From positions 1-8,703 of the forward strand of contig WBUW01000100.1 in NCBI GenBank assembly GCA_008933495.1: 8,703 nucleotides of DNA. Reading direction: 5' to 3'. This DNA is from Pseudorhodoplanes sp. (lineage in GTDB: Bacteria; Pseudomonadota; Alphaproteobacteria; Rhizobiales; Xanthobacteraceae). The translations under genes were made by a program, and so were the position numbers. Positions within the stretch are counted from its first letter, which is position 1. The number at the start of each line of letters is the position of its first letter. Below are positions 1 to 5,794 of the stretch, in pieces. Under the pieces are notes generated by a model, which searched no databases, was not told the origin of the DNA, and saw only the letters and a list, made by a program, of their open reading frames with translations.

Positions 1-1
1 C

Positions 2-250
2 GGCGCCGAGCGGCTGTGTGCGGCACTCGCGACGGATTTCCGGCGGCCGGCACTTCGTCTCGTTCACGGCCGCGCCGGCGAAGCGCCGATCCGGATCCTT
101 GCCAACGCCGTCAAGAACGGAGCCTCAAGCGCGGACGAGACCGAAATGCTGCCGCCGCTTGTGCTCAACGACACGCACGGGCGGCCTACGGCCGACGCCG
201 AGGCGGTTATGCGCCACGCGGCATCGCTTGCGCGGCAGGTTTGCGGGTGA
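2..250 (+). CDS. tRNA1(Val)-type adenine N6-methyltransferase, C-terminal end (partial)
   Basis: The last 82 residues of a gene that begins before the window; frame 2 is open from the first codon to TGA at 248-250. The tail resembles the C-terminus of TrmN6-like methyltransferases (COG4123), which use S-adenosylmethionine to methylate an adenine in tRNA1(Val). Visible family-like elements are LRLVHGRAGEAP, an ILANAVKNG strand, LPPLVLNDTHGRPTADAEAV and a closing Ala-rich helix. The catalytic NPPY-type motif would lie upstream and cannot be checked. The next gene on the strand is an S49 peptidase, a neighbour pair I recall from Bradyrhizobium-type genomes, which supports the call. A small candidate gene on the opposite strand overlaps its last 44 bases. 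The family call is moderately firm because only the tail is present. Confidence 0.6.
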   Translation, partial: GAERLCAALATDFRRPALRLVHGRAGEAPIRILANAVKNGASSADETEMLPPLVLNDTHGRPTADAEAVMRHAASLARQVCG

Positions 251-320
251 ATTTGCGGGCCGGCCAGTGCGCGCAGGCGGTCAGAATGCCAAGCAGCATA
301 AACAGGACGTAGATTTTCAT
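207..320 (-). CDS. small lipoprotein-like peptide (37 aa), candidate stress-regulated gene
   Basis: A 37-residue reading frame starting MKIYVLFMLLGILTAC. The N-terminus has one Lys and a hydrophobic core, then LTAC at residues 13-16, which fits the lipobox pattern [LVI][ASTVI][GAS]C with Cys16 as the lipidated residue. The predicted mature part is only about 22 residues, basic and rich in Ala and Arg. The start is supported by GGAGG (326-330) five bases before the ATG. An exact EcfG promoter, GGAAC-N16-CGTT, lies immediately upstream at 342-366 on the same strand. The 3' end runs antisense into the end of the methyltransferase gene. I do not recognise a named family. The combination of lipobox, Shine-Dalgarno and promoter argues for a real gene despite its size; a chance ORF remains possible. 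Confidence 0.5.
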   Translation of the reverse strand: MKIYVLFMLLGILTACAHWPARKFTRKPAAQAMPRGA

Positions 321-341
321 CGCTGCCTCCATCCCGCCGCT

Positions 342-366
342 AACGTGCGCGGCGCCGCGTCGTTCC
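342..366 (-). promoter_or_regulatory. EcfG-type promoter (GGAAC-N16-CGTT) for the 37-aa lipoprotein candidate
   Basis: On the minus strand the -35 GGAAC is at 366-362 and the -10 CGTT at 345-342, separated by exactly 16 bases. This is an exact match to the published alphaproteobacterial general-stress sigma factor consensus. The -10 ends 21 bases before the ATG at 320, leaving just enough room for a start site and the GGAGG ribosome binding site. Confidence 0.6.
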
Positions 367-439
367 GGGCGCAAATGACCCAATCTCGGTTAACGACGGG
401 TAACTTGAGCGGGCCGCGCGTCCGGCCTATGACCAAGCC

Positions 440-1306
440 ATGGCAAAATCTGGCATTCGCTCACGTTTCCTTGACCGCCTGATCCCCGCGCGCTTCCGCG
501 CCGGCCCGCTGGTGCCGGTGGTACGGCTGTCCGGCGTGATCGGCCTGTCGACGCCGCTCAAGCCCGGCCTGACGCTTGCCGGTGTTGCGCGCCTCCTCGA
601 TACCGCCTTCAAGCCTCGCAAGGCCGAGGCGGTGGCGATCGTCATCAATTCGCCGGGCGGGTCGGCGGTGCAGTCGCACCTGATTTTCAGCCGCATCCGG
701 CAACTCGCCGACGAGCGCGGTCTGCCGGTGATCGCCTTTATCGAGGACGTCGGAGCCTCGGGCGGCTACATGATCGCGTGCGCGGCCGACGAAATCGTCT
801 GCGACCCGTCCTCGATCGTGGGCTCGATCGGCGTCATCGGCGCGACGTTCGGATTCGAGAAGGCGCTGAAAAAGCTTGGCATCGAGCGGCGGGTCTATAC
901 CGCGGGCAAATACAAATCGACCCTCGATCCCTTTCTGCCGGAAAAGCCGGAGGACGTCCATCGCCTGAAAGCGATCCAGAAGGACATCCACGACATGTTC
1001 ATTTCGCTTGTGAGATCGCGCCGCGGCCGACGCCTGAAAGGCCCCGATTCGGTCTTGTTTTCCGGCGAATATTGGATCGGCGGTCGCGCGCAGGAGCTCG
1101 GACTGGTCGATCGCGTCGGCGAAATCCGCAACGTCCTGCGCGCGAGGTTCGGCGAGAAGGTGGTGACACCTTTGGTCGTCGAGCGCGGCTGGTTCGGGCG
1201 CCGGATTCCTGGCGTCGGCATCGATCCGCTGGCGCGGCCGGGCCTTGCCGACGAGCTCGTTTCGGCCATCGAGGAACGCGCGATCTGGGCGCGCTACGGA
1301 CTCTGA
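440..1306 (+). CDS. S49 family peptidase (SppA/SohB-like)
   Basis: A 288-residue serine protease of family S49, related to signal peptide peptidase A, which degrades membrane or signal peptides with a Ser-Lys dyad. The nucleophile motif ASGGYMIA places Ser at residue 107, and the general base is Lys159 in AGKYKS. The spacing of 52 equals that of Bacillus subtilis SppA (Ser147, Lys199). Upstream, INSPGGS (69-75) forms the oxyanion-side glycine motif, and DPSSIVGSIGVIG (122-134) is the expected strand after the nucleophile. There is no clear signal peptide or membrane helix at the N-terminus, unlike long SppA forms, so it may be cytoplasmic or membrane-associated. No good Shine-Dalgarno precedes the ATG at 440; the ATG at 429 is in another frame. 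It is followed 14 bases later by a small membrane protein gene, probably co-transcribed. Confidence 0.93.
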   Translation: MAKSGIRSRFLDRLIPARFRAGPLVPVVRLSGVIGLSTPLKPGLTLAGVARLLDTAFKPRKAEAVAIVINSPGGSAVQSHLIFSRIRQLADERGLPVIAFIEDVGASGGYMIACAADEIVCDPSSIVGSIGVIGATFGFEKALKKLGIERRVYTAGKYKSTLDPFLPEKPEDVHRLKAIQKDIHDMFISLVRSRRGRRLKGPDSVLFSGEYWIGGRAQELGLVDRVGEIRNVLRARFGEKVVTPLVVERGWFGRRIPGVGIDPLARPGLADELVSAIEERAIWARYGL

Positions 1307-1320
1307 CGGGGAGAAGGAAG

Positions 1321-1521
1321 ATGCCGGTTCTGCCGCCGCTCGTCCTGTGGACACTGGGTGCGCTTGGCGTCGTTGCGCTGGCGCGTCTGATGGCGAAAGA
1401 ATATCGGCGCATTAACGACGAACTGGGCCGCGCGCGCGCCGAGCCGGCGCCGCAGCCGGTCCCGCCAGCGCCCGCCAAATTAAAGCGCGACCCGCAAACC
1501 GGAATCTATCGCCCGCAATAG
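1321..1521 (+). CDS. small single-pass membrane protein (66 aa), hypothetical
   Basis: A 66-residue protein with one transmembrane helix near the N-terminus (about residues 5-22, LPPLVLWTLGALGVVALA). A charged stretch follows (KEYRRINDEL), then a Pro/Ala-rich linker (40-52) and a compact C-terminal motif, LKRDPQTGIYRP. Similar short proteins with a closing RDPxTGxYRP motif follow S49 peptidase genes in related bacteria as I recall them; their function is unknown to me. GAAGGAAG just before the ATG is a good ribosome binding site, and the gap to the peptidase gene is only 14 bases, so the two are probably one operon. Its stop lies eight bases from the end of the convergent M48 gene, with no obvious terminator hairpin between them. 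Confidence 0.8.
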   Translation: MPVLPPLVLWTLGALGVVALARLMAKEYRRINDELGRARAEPAPQPVPPAPAKLKRDPQTGIYRPQ

Positions 1522-1529
1522 CCGGCCGA

Positions 1530-2660
1530 TCAGGAGCGGCGGTCGCCCCAGCGGTCGCCGGCCGGATCAAGGCCTGCGCCCGGAAGCGGCGGCGCCCATG
1601 GCCCGGCGGCTATGGGGACATCCGCATTCTCGGTCGCCGCCGCGGCCGCGGCCGGCTCCGGGCCGCTTTCCTGCCCCGGCAGCGCCAGCGGTCCCGGATC
1701 GCGGCCGCCGACAAATTCCACCAGTGCCGCCACCCGCCGCTCAATCGAGGGATGCGAGGCGAAGAGGTCGGCAAATCCCTCGCGCGGATTGTCGACGCAC
1801 ATTTCCATCACCGCGGACGTCACCCCGGGCAATTCGCCGCGGCCTTCGATCTTGCGCAGCGCCACAATCATGGCGTCGGCATTCTTGGTCAGTTCGACGG
1901 CGCCGGCGTCGGCCAGGAATTCGCGCGAACGCGACAGCGCGAACCGGATCACGATCGAGAGCAGCCAGGCGAGCGCGACCAGCGCGATCGCGATGAAGAT
2001 GGCGGCAGCCCCTCCACCCTTGCGGTCGCTCGAAGAACGGCTCGCGCGCGGTGCGCCCCGCCAGTTGAAGAAGAAGCGGAAAAACAGTTCCGCAAAGAAC
2101 GAGATCACGCCGGCAATGATGACGGCAATCACCAGCATGCGCACGTCACCGTTGCGGATATGGGTCAGTTCATGCGCCAGCACGGCTTCGATCTCGGCGT
2201 CGTCGAGCGCGCCGACAAGGCCGCTCGTGACCGTGATCGAATATTGCTGCTCGTTCAATCCGGTTGCGAAGGCGTTGAGCGCGCCATTCTCCATCACCTT
2301 GAGCTTCGGCATCGTGATCCCGCGCGAGATGCACAGGTTCTCAAGCAGGTTATGGAGACGCGGCTCCTGCTCGCGCGTCACCTCGCGCCCGCCGGTCAGC
2401 TTGTCGATGAGCGCCTGGTGGAACCGCCAGGCGAAGGCAATCCACAGACCCGTGCCGATCGTGGCGAACGGCAGGGCGACGATCAGGTCGTTCACCGCGG
2501 CTGCGACGATGATATCGAGGGGCGCATCGCGCAGAAAACCTTCGGCGGCGAGCGCGCCCGCAAATACCATCAGGTAGACGAGGAGGAACAGCCCGATCAG
2601 CAGCAGGATCGAGCGCCGTCTGTTGCTGGCGATGTGCGTATAGAGACCGTAGGCGGCCAT
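1530..2660 (-). CDS. M48 family zinc metalloprotease (HtpX/Ste24-like)
   Basis: A 376-residue integral membrane metalloprotease. The zinc site HELTH (residues 163-167) supplies two His ligands and the catalytic Glu164. The third ligand is probably Glu247 in SREFLADAGAV, the usual family motif. Hydrophobic segments at about 17-39, 50-78, 173-198 and 217-242 suggest four membrane spans, with the zinc helix before the third. The last 60 residues are a low-complexity Ala/Pro/Gly tail not needed for catalysis. HtpX-type enzymes degrade misfolded or damaged membrane proteins. The gene lies 51 bases downstream of lemA on the same strand, a common bacterial pairing, and both are probably on one transcript. 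AGGG nine bases upstream of the ATG is a modest ribosome binding site. Confidence 0.93.
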   Translation of the reverse strand: MAAYGLYTHIASNRRRSILLLIGLFLLVYLMVFAGALAAEGFLRDAPLDIIVAAAVNDLIVALPFATIGTGLWIAFAWRFHQALIDKLTGGREVTREQEPRLHNLLENLCISRGITMPKLKVMENGALNAFATGLNEQQYSITVTSGLVGALDDAEIEAVLAHELTHIRNGDVRMLVIAVIIAGVISFFAELFFRFFFNWRGAPRASRSSSDRKGGGAAAIFIAIALVALAWLLSIVIRFALSRSREFLADAGAVELTKNADAMIVALRKIEGRGELPGVTSAVMEMCVDNPREGFADLFASHPSIERRVAALVEFVGGRDPGPLALPGQESGPEPAAAAAATENADVPIAAGPWAPPLPGAGLDPAGDRWGDRRS

Positions 2661-2711
2661 CGCTCAGAACCCTGCCATGTGCCGGCGCCGGCGAACGCGC
2701 CGCCGCGCCGC

Positions 2712-3275
2712 TCAGAACTTGACCTGCGGCGTCTGTTCGAGCTGCCCGCGGGCCTCGCCGAGATCGAAAAATTCCCGACGCGCGAATCCGAACGGCCCGG
2801 CGATAAACGCCGCGGGGAATTGTTCGATGCTGGTATTGTATTCCTGCACCGCATTGTTGAAGAAACGGCGGGCGGCGGCGATTTTGTTCTCGATATCGGA
2901 GAGCTCGGTCTGCAATTGCTGGAAATTGGTATTCGCCTTGAGGTCAGGATAGGCCTCGGCCAGCGCAAAAAGCTGCCGCAGCGCGCCGCTCAAGGCATTT
3001 TCGGCGCTCGCCTGGGCGGCCGGACCGTGGGCGGCGATGGCGGCGTTGCGCGCCTTGATGACCGCATCCAGCGTCTCGCGCTCGTGCGAGGCATAGCCCT
3101 TCACGGTCTCGACGAGATTCGGGATGAGGTCGTGCCGCTGCTTGAGCTGCACGTCGATGTCGGCAAACGCCTGATTGACCCGCTGCCGCAGCGCCACCAG
3201 CCGGTTATAGATTGCGACGATGTAGGCGGCGGCGGCCGCGATGACGCCGAGAATGACCCAGGTCGACGTGGACAT
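2712..3275 (-). CDS. lemA: LemA family protein
   Basis: A 187-residue LemA-family protein. It has an N-terminal transmembrane helix (about 6-23) and then a helical bundle with the family hallmarks: IYNRLVALRQRVNQAFADID, LKQRHDLIPNLVETVKGYA, and near the end NNAVQEYNTSIEQFPA. LemA proteins are membrane-anchored helical bundles of uncertain function, often paired with an M48 protease as here. The reading frame stays open upstream to 3575, but ATG at 3275 is chosen because it gives the standard MSTSTW-type N-terminus and has GAGGAG about ten bases upstream. An ATG at 3293 is a weaker alternative. Confidence 0.93.
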   Translation of the reverse strand: MSTSTWVILGVIAAAAAYIVAIYNRLVALRQRVNQAFADIDVQLKQRHDLIPNLVETVKGYASHERETLDAVIKARNAAIAAHGPAAQASAENALSGALRQLFALAEAYPDLKANTNFQQLQTELSDIENKIAAARRFFNNAVQEYNTSIEQFPAAFIAGPFGFARREFFDLGEARGQLEQTPQVKF

Positions 3276-3404
3276 GGCAAACGGGCTCCTCATGCAAACG
3301 GCGCCGCCCGGGGGATCGGGTCGCCGACAAATCGATATTGTCGGCAAAGCATAGCAGCTTTCGGCGCGAAAAATGACCAAAGCGCGGCCAGCGCGGCCAA
3401 ATTC
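3276..3404. promoter_or_regulatory. upstream region of lemA with an operator-like dyad
   Basis: Non-coding space before lemA. It contains a 23-base dyad at 3323-3345 with perfect 8-bp arms (GCCGACAA and TTGTCGGC) around a 7-base AT-rich centre, about 50 bases before the lemA start. This could be a repressor site or a hairpin in the leader; the sequence alone does not decide. No EcfG-type promoter faces lemA here. Confidence 0.3.
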
Positions 3405-3430
3405 GGAACTGCGTGCGCTGTCCCCGCGTT
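3405..3430 (+). promoter_or_regulatory. EcfG-type promoter (GGAAC-N17-CGTT) for the 48-aa membrane protein
   Basis: GGAAC at 3405-3409 and CGTT at 3427-3430 are separated by 17 bases, the second spacing allowed in the published EcfG consensus. The next start codon on this strand is the ATG at 3479, 48 bases downstream, preceded by its own GGAG. The site lies in intergenic sequence. Confidence 0.6.
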
Positions 3431-3478
3431 GGTGCTGCTGAACCCCGAGACGGTTCAACGTCTTAACCGGAGCGGACC

Positions 3479-3625
3479 ATGGTATGGAAACGATTTTTCG
3501 CCGCGCCGGTTCTGACGCCGGTGCAATCGCGGCAAGGATTCCTGGACCCGCCGGTGCTGGTCGTGCTGGTGACAAGCATCGTTCTTGCTTGCCTTGCCTT
3601 CGGCGTCGCCTGGCTGACGAACTGA
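3479..3625 (+). CDS. small membrane protein (48 aa), candidate stress-regulated gene
   Basis: A 48-residue reading frame starting MVWKRFFAAPVLTPVQSRQG. The N-terminal half is short and basic; residues about 24-46 form one strongly hydrophobic helix (PPVLVVLVTSIVLACLAFG and on to WL), and the protein ends LTN. It should be a single-span inner-membrane peptide. GGAG (3469-3472) sits six bases before the ATG, and an exact EcfG promoter lies at 3405-3430. It converges on the dehydrogenase gene with a 10-base gap. I do not recognise a named family. Short single-span proteins are frequent members of general stress regulons, so the promoter fits, but the role is unknown. Confidence 0.6.
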   Translation: MVWKRFFAAPVLTPVQSRQGFLDPPVLVVLVTSIVLACLAFGVAWLTN

Positions 3626-3635
3626 CGGTCTGGCC

Positions 3636-4685
3636 TCAGCCGTCGAACTCGATCACCACCTTGATGTCGCCGGGCGCTGCGACCAGCGCCTGCGGCCAGC
3701 GCGCCAGCGGAACCCGGCGCGTGATCAATGCCTCGCGCCACGCACGCTCGGCTTTTGCAAGCGCAAGCAGCGCGCTTTCGTAGTGCCGCCGATTGGCATT
3801 CACCGTTCCAAATATGACCGCGTTGTTGAGGACCAGTGTCCGGTTGAATCCGCCGATATCGAAGTTCGCTCGGCCACCGGGCGATGACACGCCGACAAGA
3901 CAGACGATGCCGGCCGGGGCGCAGCGGGCGATGGCCTCGACGATGACGGGCGTCGCGGCCGTGCATTCCATCACGACGTCGAATACCCGCTCGCCCAGCG
4001 ACGCCGGCGATGCGTGATAGGTGCCGCCGAGCGCGCGCACGAGCGTGGGTTTCGGCCCTTCGCGATTGCGGTCGAGCACATGAATAGCGAGCCCGCGCTG
4101 ACGCCCGATCATGGCCGCCAGCAGCCCGATCGGACCGGCACCGGTGACGAGCAGCGTCCGGGGCGCAAAGGCCGCCGAACGCCGTCCGATGCCCTCGACA
4201 TGATCCCAGGCCTTGGCCACAACGCTGGCCGGCTCGGCAAGGACCGCGGCCAGGCCGAGCGCGGGGTCGACCTTCACCGCAAATTCCGGCTCGAGCCGGA
4301 ACCGCTCGGCGCCGAAGCCATGCCGGGCCTTGATCCCGCGTTCGGTATAGAGGCCGTTGCGGCACATGTCCCATTCGCCGGCGGCGCAGGCGGGGCAGGG
4401 CAACGGATCGGGATGACGGACGATCCCCACCACCCGGTCGCCCGGGACGAAGCCAGAGCCCCGCGGCGCCTCCTCCACAACCCCAAGCGATTCATGGCCC
4501 AGGACGAGACGCCGGGCGCCCGGCGGCGCCGAGCCGTAATGGCCGTCGAGAATATCGCGGTCGGTGCCGCAGACCCCGAGCGCGAGCGTGCGCACCAGAA
4601 TGGCGCCTTCCGAGACCGGCGGCTCCAGCCAGTCTTCCAGACGCGCGGAGTGCGCGTGACCGGGCTCAACCGTAATCGCACGCAC
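3636..4685 (-). CDS. zinc-dependent glucose 1-dehydrogenase-like alcohol dehydrogenase
   Basis: A 349-residue medium-chain dehydrogenase of the glucose 1-dehydrogenase type (COG1063), expected to oxidise glucose or a related sugar with NAD(P)+. Catalytic zinc ligands are visible as Cys39 (GVCGTDRD), His64-Glu65 (LGHES) and Glu151 (LAEPAS). The Rossmann domain begins with TGAGPIG at 181-187, followed by an HVLDRNREG cofactor-binding turn. The structural-zinc lobe shows Cys97, Cys100 and Cys108, but the usual first Cys is replaced in DPLPCPAC, so that site may be weak or have another ligand. The start is GTG, not ATG: AAGGAG lies six bases upstream and the N-terminus MRAITVEPG is family-typical. 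It stands alone on its transcript and converges with the 48-aa gene. The exact sugar specificity cannot be read from sequence. Confidence 0.88.
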   Translation of the reverse strand: MRAITVEPGHAHSARLEDWLEPPVSEGAILVRTLALGVCGTDRDILDGHYGSAPPGARRLVLGHESLGVVEEAPRGSGFVPGDRVVGIVRHPDPLPCPACAAGEWDMCRNGLYTERGIKARHGFGAERFRLEPEFAVKVDPALGLAAVLAEPASVVAKAWDHVEGIGRRSAAFAPRTLLVTGAGPIGLLAAMIGRQRGLAIHVLDRNREGPKPTLVRALGGTYHASPASLGERVFDVVMECTAATPVIVEAIARCAPAGIVCLVGVSSPGGRANFDIGGFNRTLVLNNAVIFGTVNANRRHYESALLALAKAERAWREALITRRVPLARWPQALVAAPGDIKVVIEFDG

Positions 4686-4727
4686 CCCCGTCTCCTTCTG
4701 CCGCGTCGCGGTTTGCGCGCCACCTTA

Positions 4728-4763
4728 GACCGTGATCCGTTCAGATTGAATCGGATCACGGTC
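4728..4763. repeat. inverted repeat (12-bp perfect arms), part of an extragenic palindrome element
   Basis: GACCGTGATCCG at 4728-4739 pairs with CGGATCACGGTC at 4752-4763. The 12-base centre TTCAGATTGAAT continues the pairing (TTCA with TGAA) with one bulge, giving an almost complete stem. It lies 43 bases upstream of the dehydrogenase start and directly precedes a second palindrome. The composite resembles extragenic palindromic repeats I recall from Bradyrhizobium-type genomes. Confidence 0.65.
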
Positions 4764-4781
4764 CGGATTCTTTAGTTTTTC

Positions 4782-4825
4782 GCGCGATCTCTCGCCGAAC
4801 CGGTACCCACTTCGGCGGATCGCGC
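4782..4825. repeat. second palindrome of the extragenic element (ACCGGTACCCACTTC core)
   Basis: Outer arms GCGCGATC (4782-4789) and GATCGCGC (4818-4825) enclose inner arms CGCCGAA (4793-4799) and TTCGGCG (4811-4817) around an 11-base loop. The loop region GAACCGGTACCCACTTCG, and the preceding GATTCTTTAGTTTTT, match the pattern of a dispersed repeat in Bradyrhizobium-related genomes in which a similar accggt-cccactt core sits between variable complementary arms. This assignment comes from memory of the family. Confidence 0.6.
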
Positions 4826-4831
4826 TCCAGC

Positions 4832-4862
4832 AAAAGCGAACGGCCGCCAGCGGCGGCCGTTC
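4832..4862 (-). terminator. Rho-independent terminator of the DUF992 gene
   Basis: A perfect 11-bp GC-rich stem (4838-4848 with 4852-4862) closes a 3-base AGC loop. On the minus strand it is followed by GCTTTTGC, a short T run at 4835-4832. It begins 21 bases after the DUF992 stop codon, where a terminator is expected. The T tract is only four bases long, so efficiency is uncertain. Confidence 0.7.
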
Positions 4863-4883
4863 ACTCTGGTCGTTGCCGAGACG

Positions 4884-5363
4884 TCAGCGCGCCGGGCGCA
4901 GCGAAAGACCCGCCACGCCGGCCGCAAGACTCACGCCGGTCTGCCCCTGCACCGAGAGCGGCTGGAGCATGACGGTGCGGCGCGAGCCGCCGAGGAGCGC
5001 ATTGGCACCCGCGCCGAGGCCGACAGTCGCTTCCGCGCTGGCGCCGCCATAGTCGCCGGCAAGCGCGGCGCCACCGGCATCGGTCGGCGCATAGACCGCC
5101 CATACCAGGCGGCCGCCCTGGGTCGCTCCCAGGTCGATGCCGACCCGCGTGATTGCACCGACATAGGCTTCACGCCGCCAGCCGCGCGCGGAGGGCGAGA
5201 ACGTGCAGCGCAATTCCTTGCGCGAAGCGACGATCATGCCGAGGCCACCCGACATGTTACAGGTCAGCGTACCGACCTTCGCACGCGCTTGCGCAACCGC
5301 GGGCTCCGGTACAGCGAACGAAAAAGCTGCGAACGCGGCAACGATTGTCGCGATGCGGATCAT
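4884..5363 (-). CDS. DUF992 family exported protein
   Basis: A 159-residue exported protein of the DUF992 family, common in Hyphomicrobiales and of unknown function. A signal peptide covers about residues 1-24 or 1-26 (IATIVAAFAAFSFAVPEPAVA, then QA). The mature part starts with the family opening VGTLTCNMSGGLGMIVAS, with Cys35 and Cys53 as a likely disulfide in the oxidising periplasm. It continues with a conserved core (GVDLGATQGG-like strand, LVWAVYAPT) and ends PLSVQGQTGVSLAAGVAGL. The frame is open upstream to 5774, but ATG at 5363 has AGAGGAGG six bases before it and gives the signal peptide directly. An exact EcfG promoter precedes it at 5434-5458, and a terminator follows at 4832-4862, so it is a monocistronic, probably stress-induced gene. 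Confidence 0.88.
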   Translation of the reverse strand: MIRIATIVAAFAAFSFAVPEPAVAQARAKVGTLTCNMSGGLGMIVASRKELRCTFSPSARGWRREAYVGAITRVGIDLGATQGGRLVWAVYAPTDAGGAALAGDYGGASAEATVGLGAGANALLGGSRRTVMLQPLSVQGQTGVSLAAGVAGLSLRPAR

Positions 5364-5433
5364 GGGCAACCTCCTCTTCGAGAAAAAGCAAAATGCGCGC
5401 CGGTGCATGCAACGCGCAGCGATAACATCATTG

Positions 5434-5458
5434 AACGCAAAGACTGCAAATTTGTTCC
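5434..5458 (-). promoter_or_regulatory. EcfG-type promoter (GGAAC-N16-CGTT) for the DUF992 gene
   Basis: On the minus strand GGAAC is at 5458-5454 and CGTT at 5437-5434 with a 16-base spacer, an exact consensus match in intergenic sequence. The start codon at 5363 is 70 bases beyond the -10, giving a leader of roughly 60 bases. Confidence 0.65.
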
Positions 5459-5568
5459 AATTGTGGACGGCTGGAATTTCCGCTTCGTGACGGGCATCGG
5501 CGCGCAGACGCGGCGCTGACGCAACGATGAGACCGCCACGCACAGCGCACACGAGCCGCGTTCTATCC

Positions 5569-5722
5569 ATGAGCCTTGGCACGGTTCTTCTTTCTTCTCG
5601 TTCTCGCCCGGACCGGCGCCATTCCATCCTCGCCCAACGGTGCGACCTCAGGCTACGGCGCGTCCAGCGTGCCCGGCACGCTCCTGATCGTCGTGCCGAT
5701 CCTTGTCCGGCCCGGGCGCTCT
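5569..5722 (+). pseudogene. broken DUF3309 family small membrane protein gene
   Basis: The ATG at 5569 opens MSLGTVLL, the standard N-terminus of DUF3309 proteins (about 50 residues, two hydrophobic stretches, MSLGT start, GALP turn, WGYGPSG middle, LLLLGR end). The frame then shifts: removing one T at 5593 restores MSLGTVLLLLVLARTGAIP, and the same frame continues through SGYGASSVPGTLLIVVPILV to PGR. Further damage is visible. Leu positions have become Arg or Pro (LARTG, VPILVRPG), and the stop expected after GR is missing. I see no convincing ribosome binding site. A one-base sequencing error could explain the shift but not the charged and proline residues inside the hydrophobic helices, so decay is the better reading. 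The family call is from memory of the consensus. Confidence 0.5.
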
Positions 5723-5743
5723 CGCCGTCCGCCCCACAAATGC

Positions 5744-5771
5744 AAAACGGCCGGATCGTTCGACCCGGCCG
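5744..5771 (-). terminator. Rho-independent terminator after the two-cysteine exported protein gene
   Basis: CGGCCGG (5748-5754) pairs with CCGGCCG (5765-5771) around a 10-base loop. On the minus strand the stem is followed by TTTTGCATTT starting at 5747. It begins 23 bases after the stop codon at 5795-5797. Confidence 0.65.
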
Positions 5772-5794
5772 CATCGTTCTGCGCCTGTGTGCGG

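Noticed and set aside
18..482. Plus-strand frame at the left edge including the ATG at 429
   Set aside because: The methyltransferase tail in frame 2 explains this stretch, and ATG 429 is not in frame with the S49 peptidase.
461..1354. Long open frame on the minus strand opposite the S49 peptidase
   Set aside because: Arg-rich, low-complexity translation with no family features; it mirrors the codon bias of the well-supported peptidase gene.
1752..3515. 587-codon open frame on the plus strand across lemA and the M48 gene
   Set aside because: It is antisense to two clear genes and reads as charged repetitive sequence, an expected artefact of high GC.
3276..3575. Extended LemA start at 3575
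   Set aside because: The extra 100 residues have no family character, and ATG 3275 has a good ribosome binding site and the usual membrane helix.
3463..4374. Minus-strand frame overlapping the dehydrogenase
   Set aside because: It is shifted relative to the dehydrogenase, whose motifs are intact, and its translation is Arg/Gly-rich noise.
5364..5774. N-terminal extension of the DUF992 frame up to 5774
   Set aside because: It is Arg-rich and unlike a protein start; the strong AGAGGAGG and signal peptide fix the start at 5363, and the EcfG promoter lies inside the extension.
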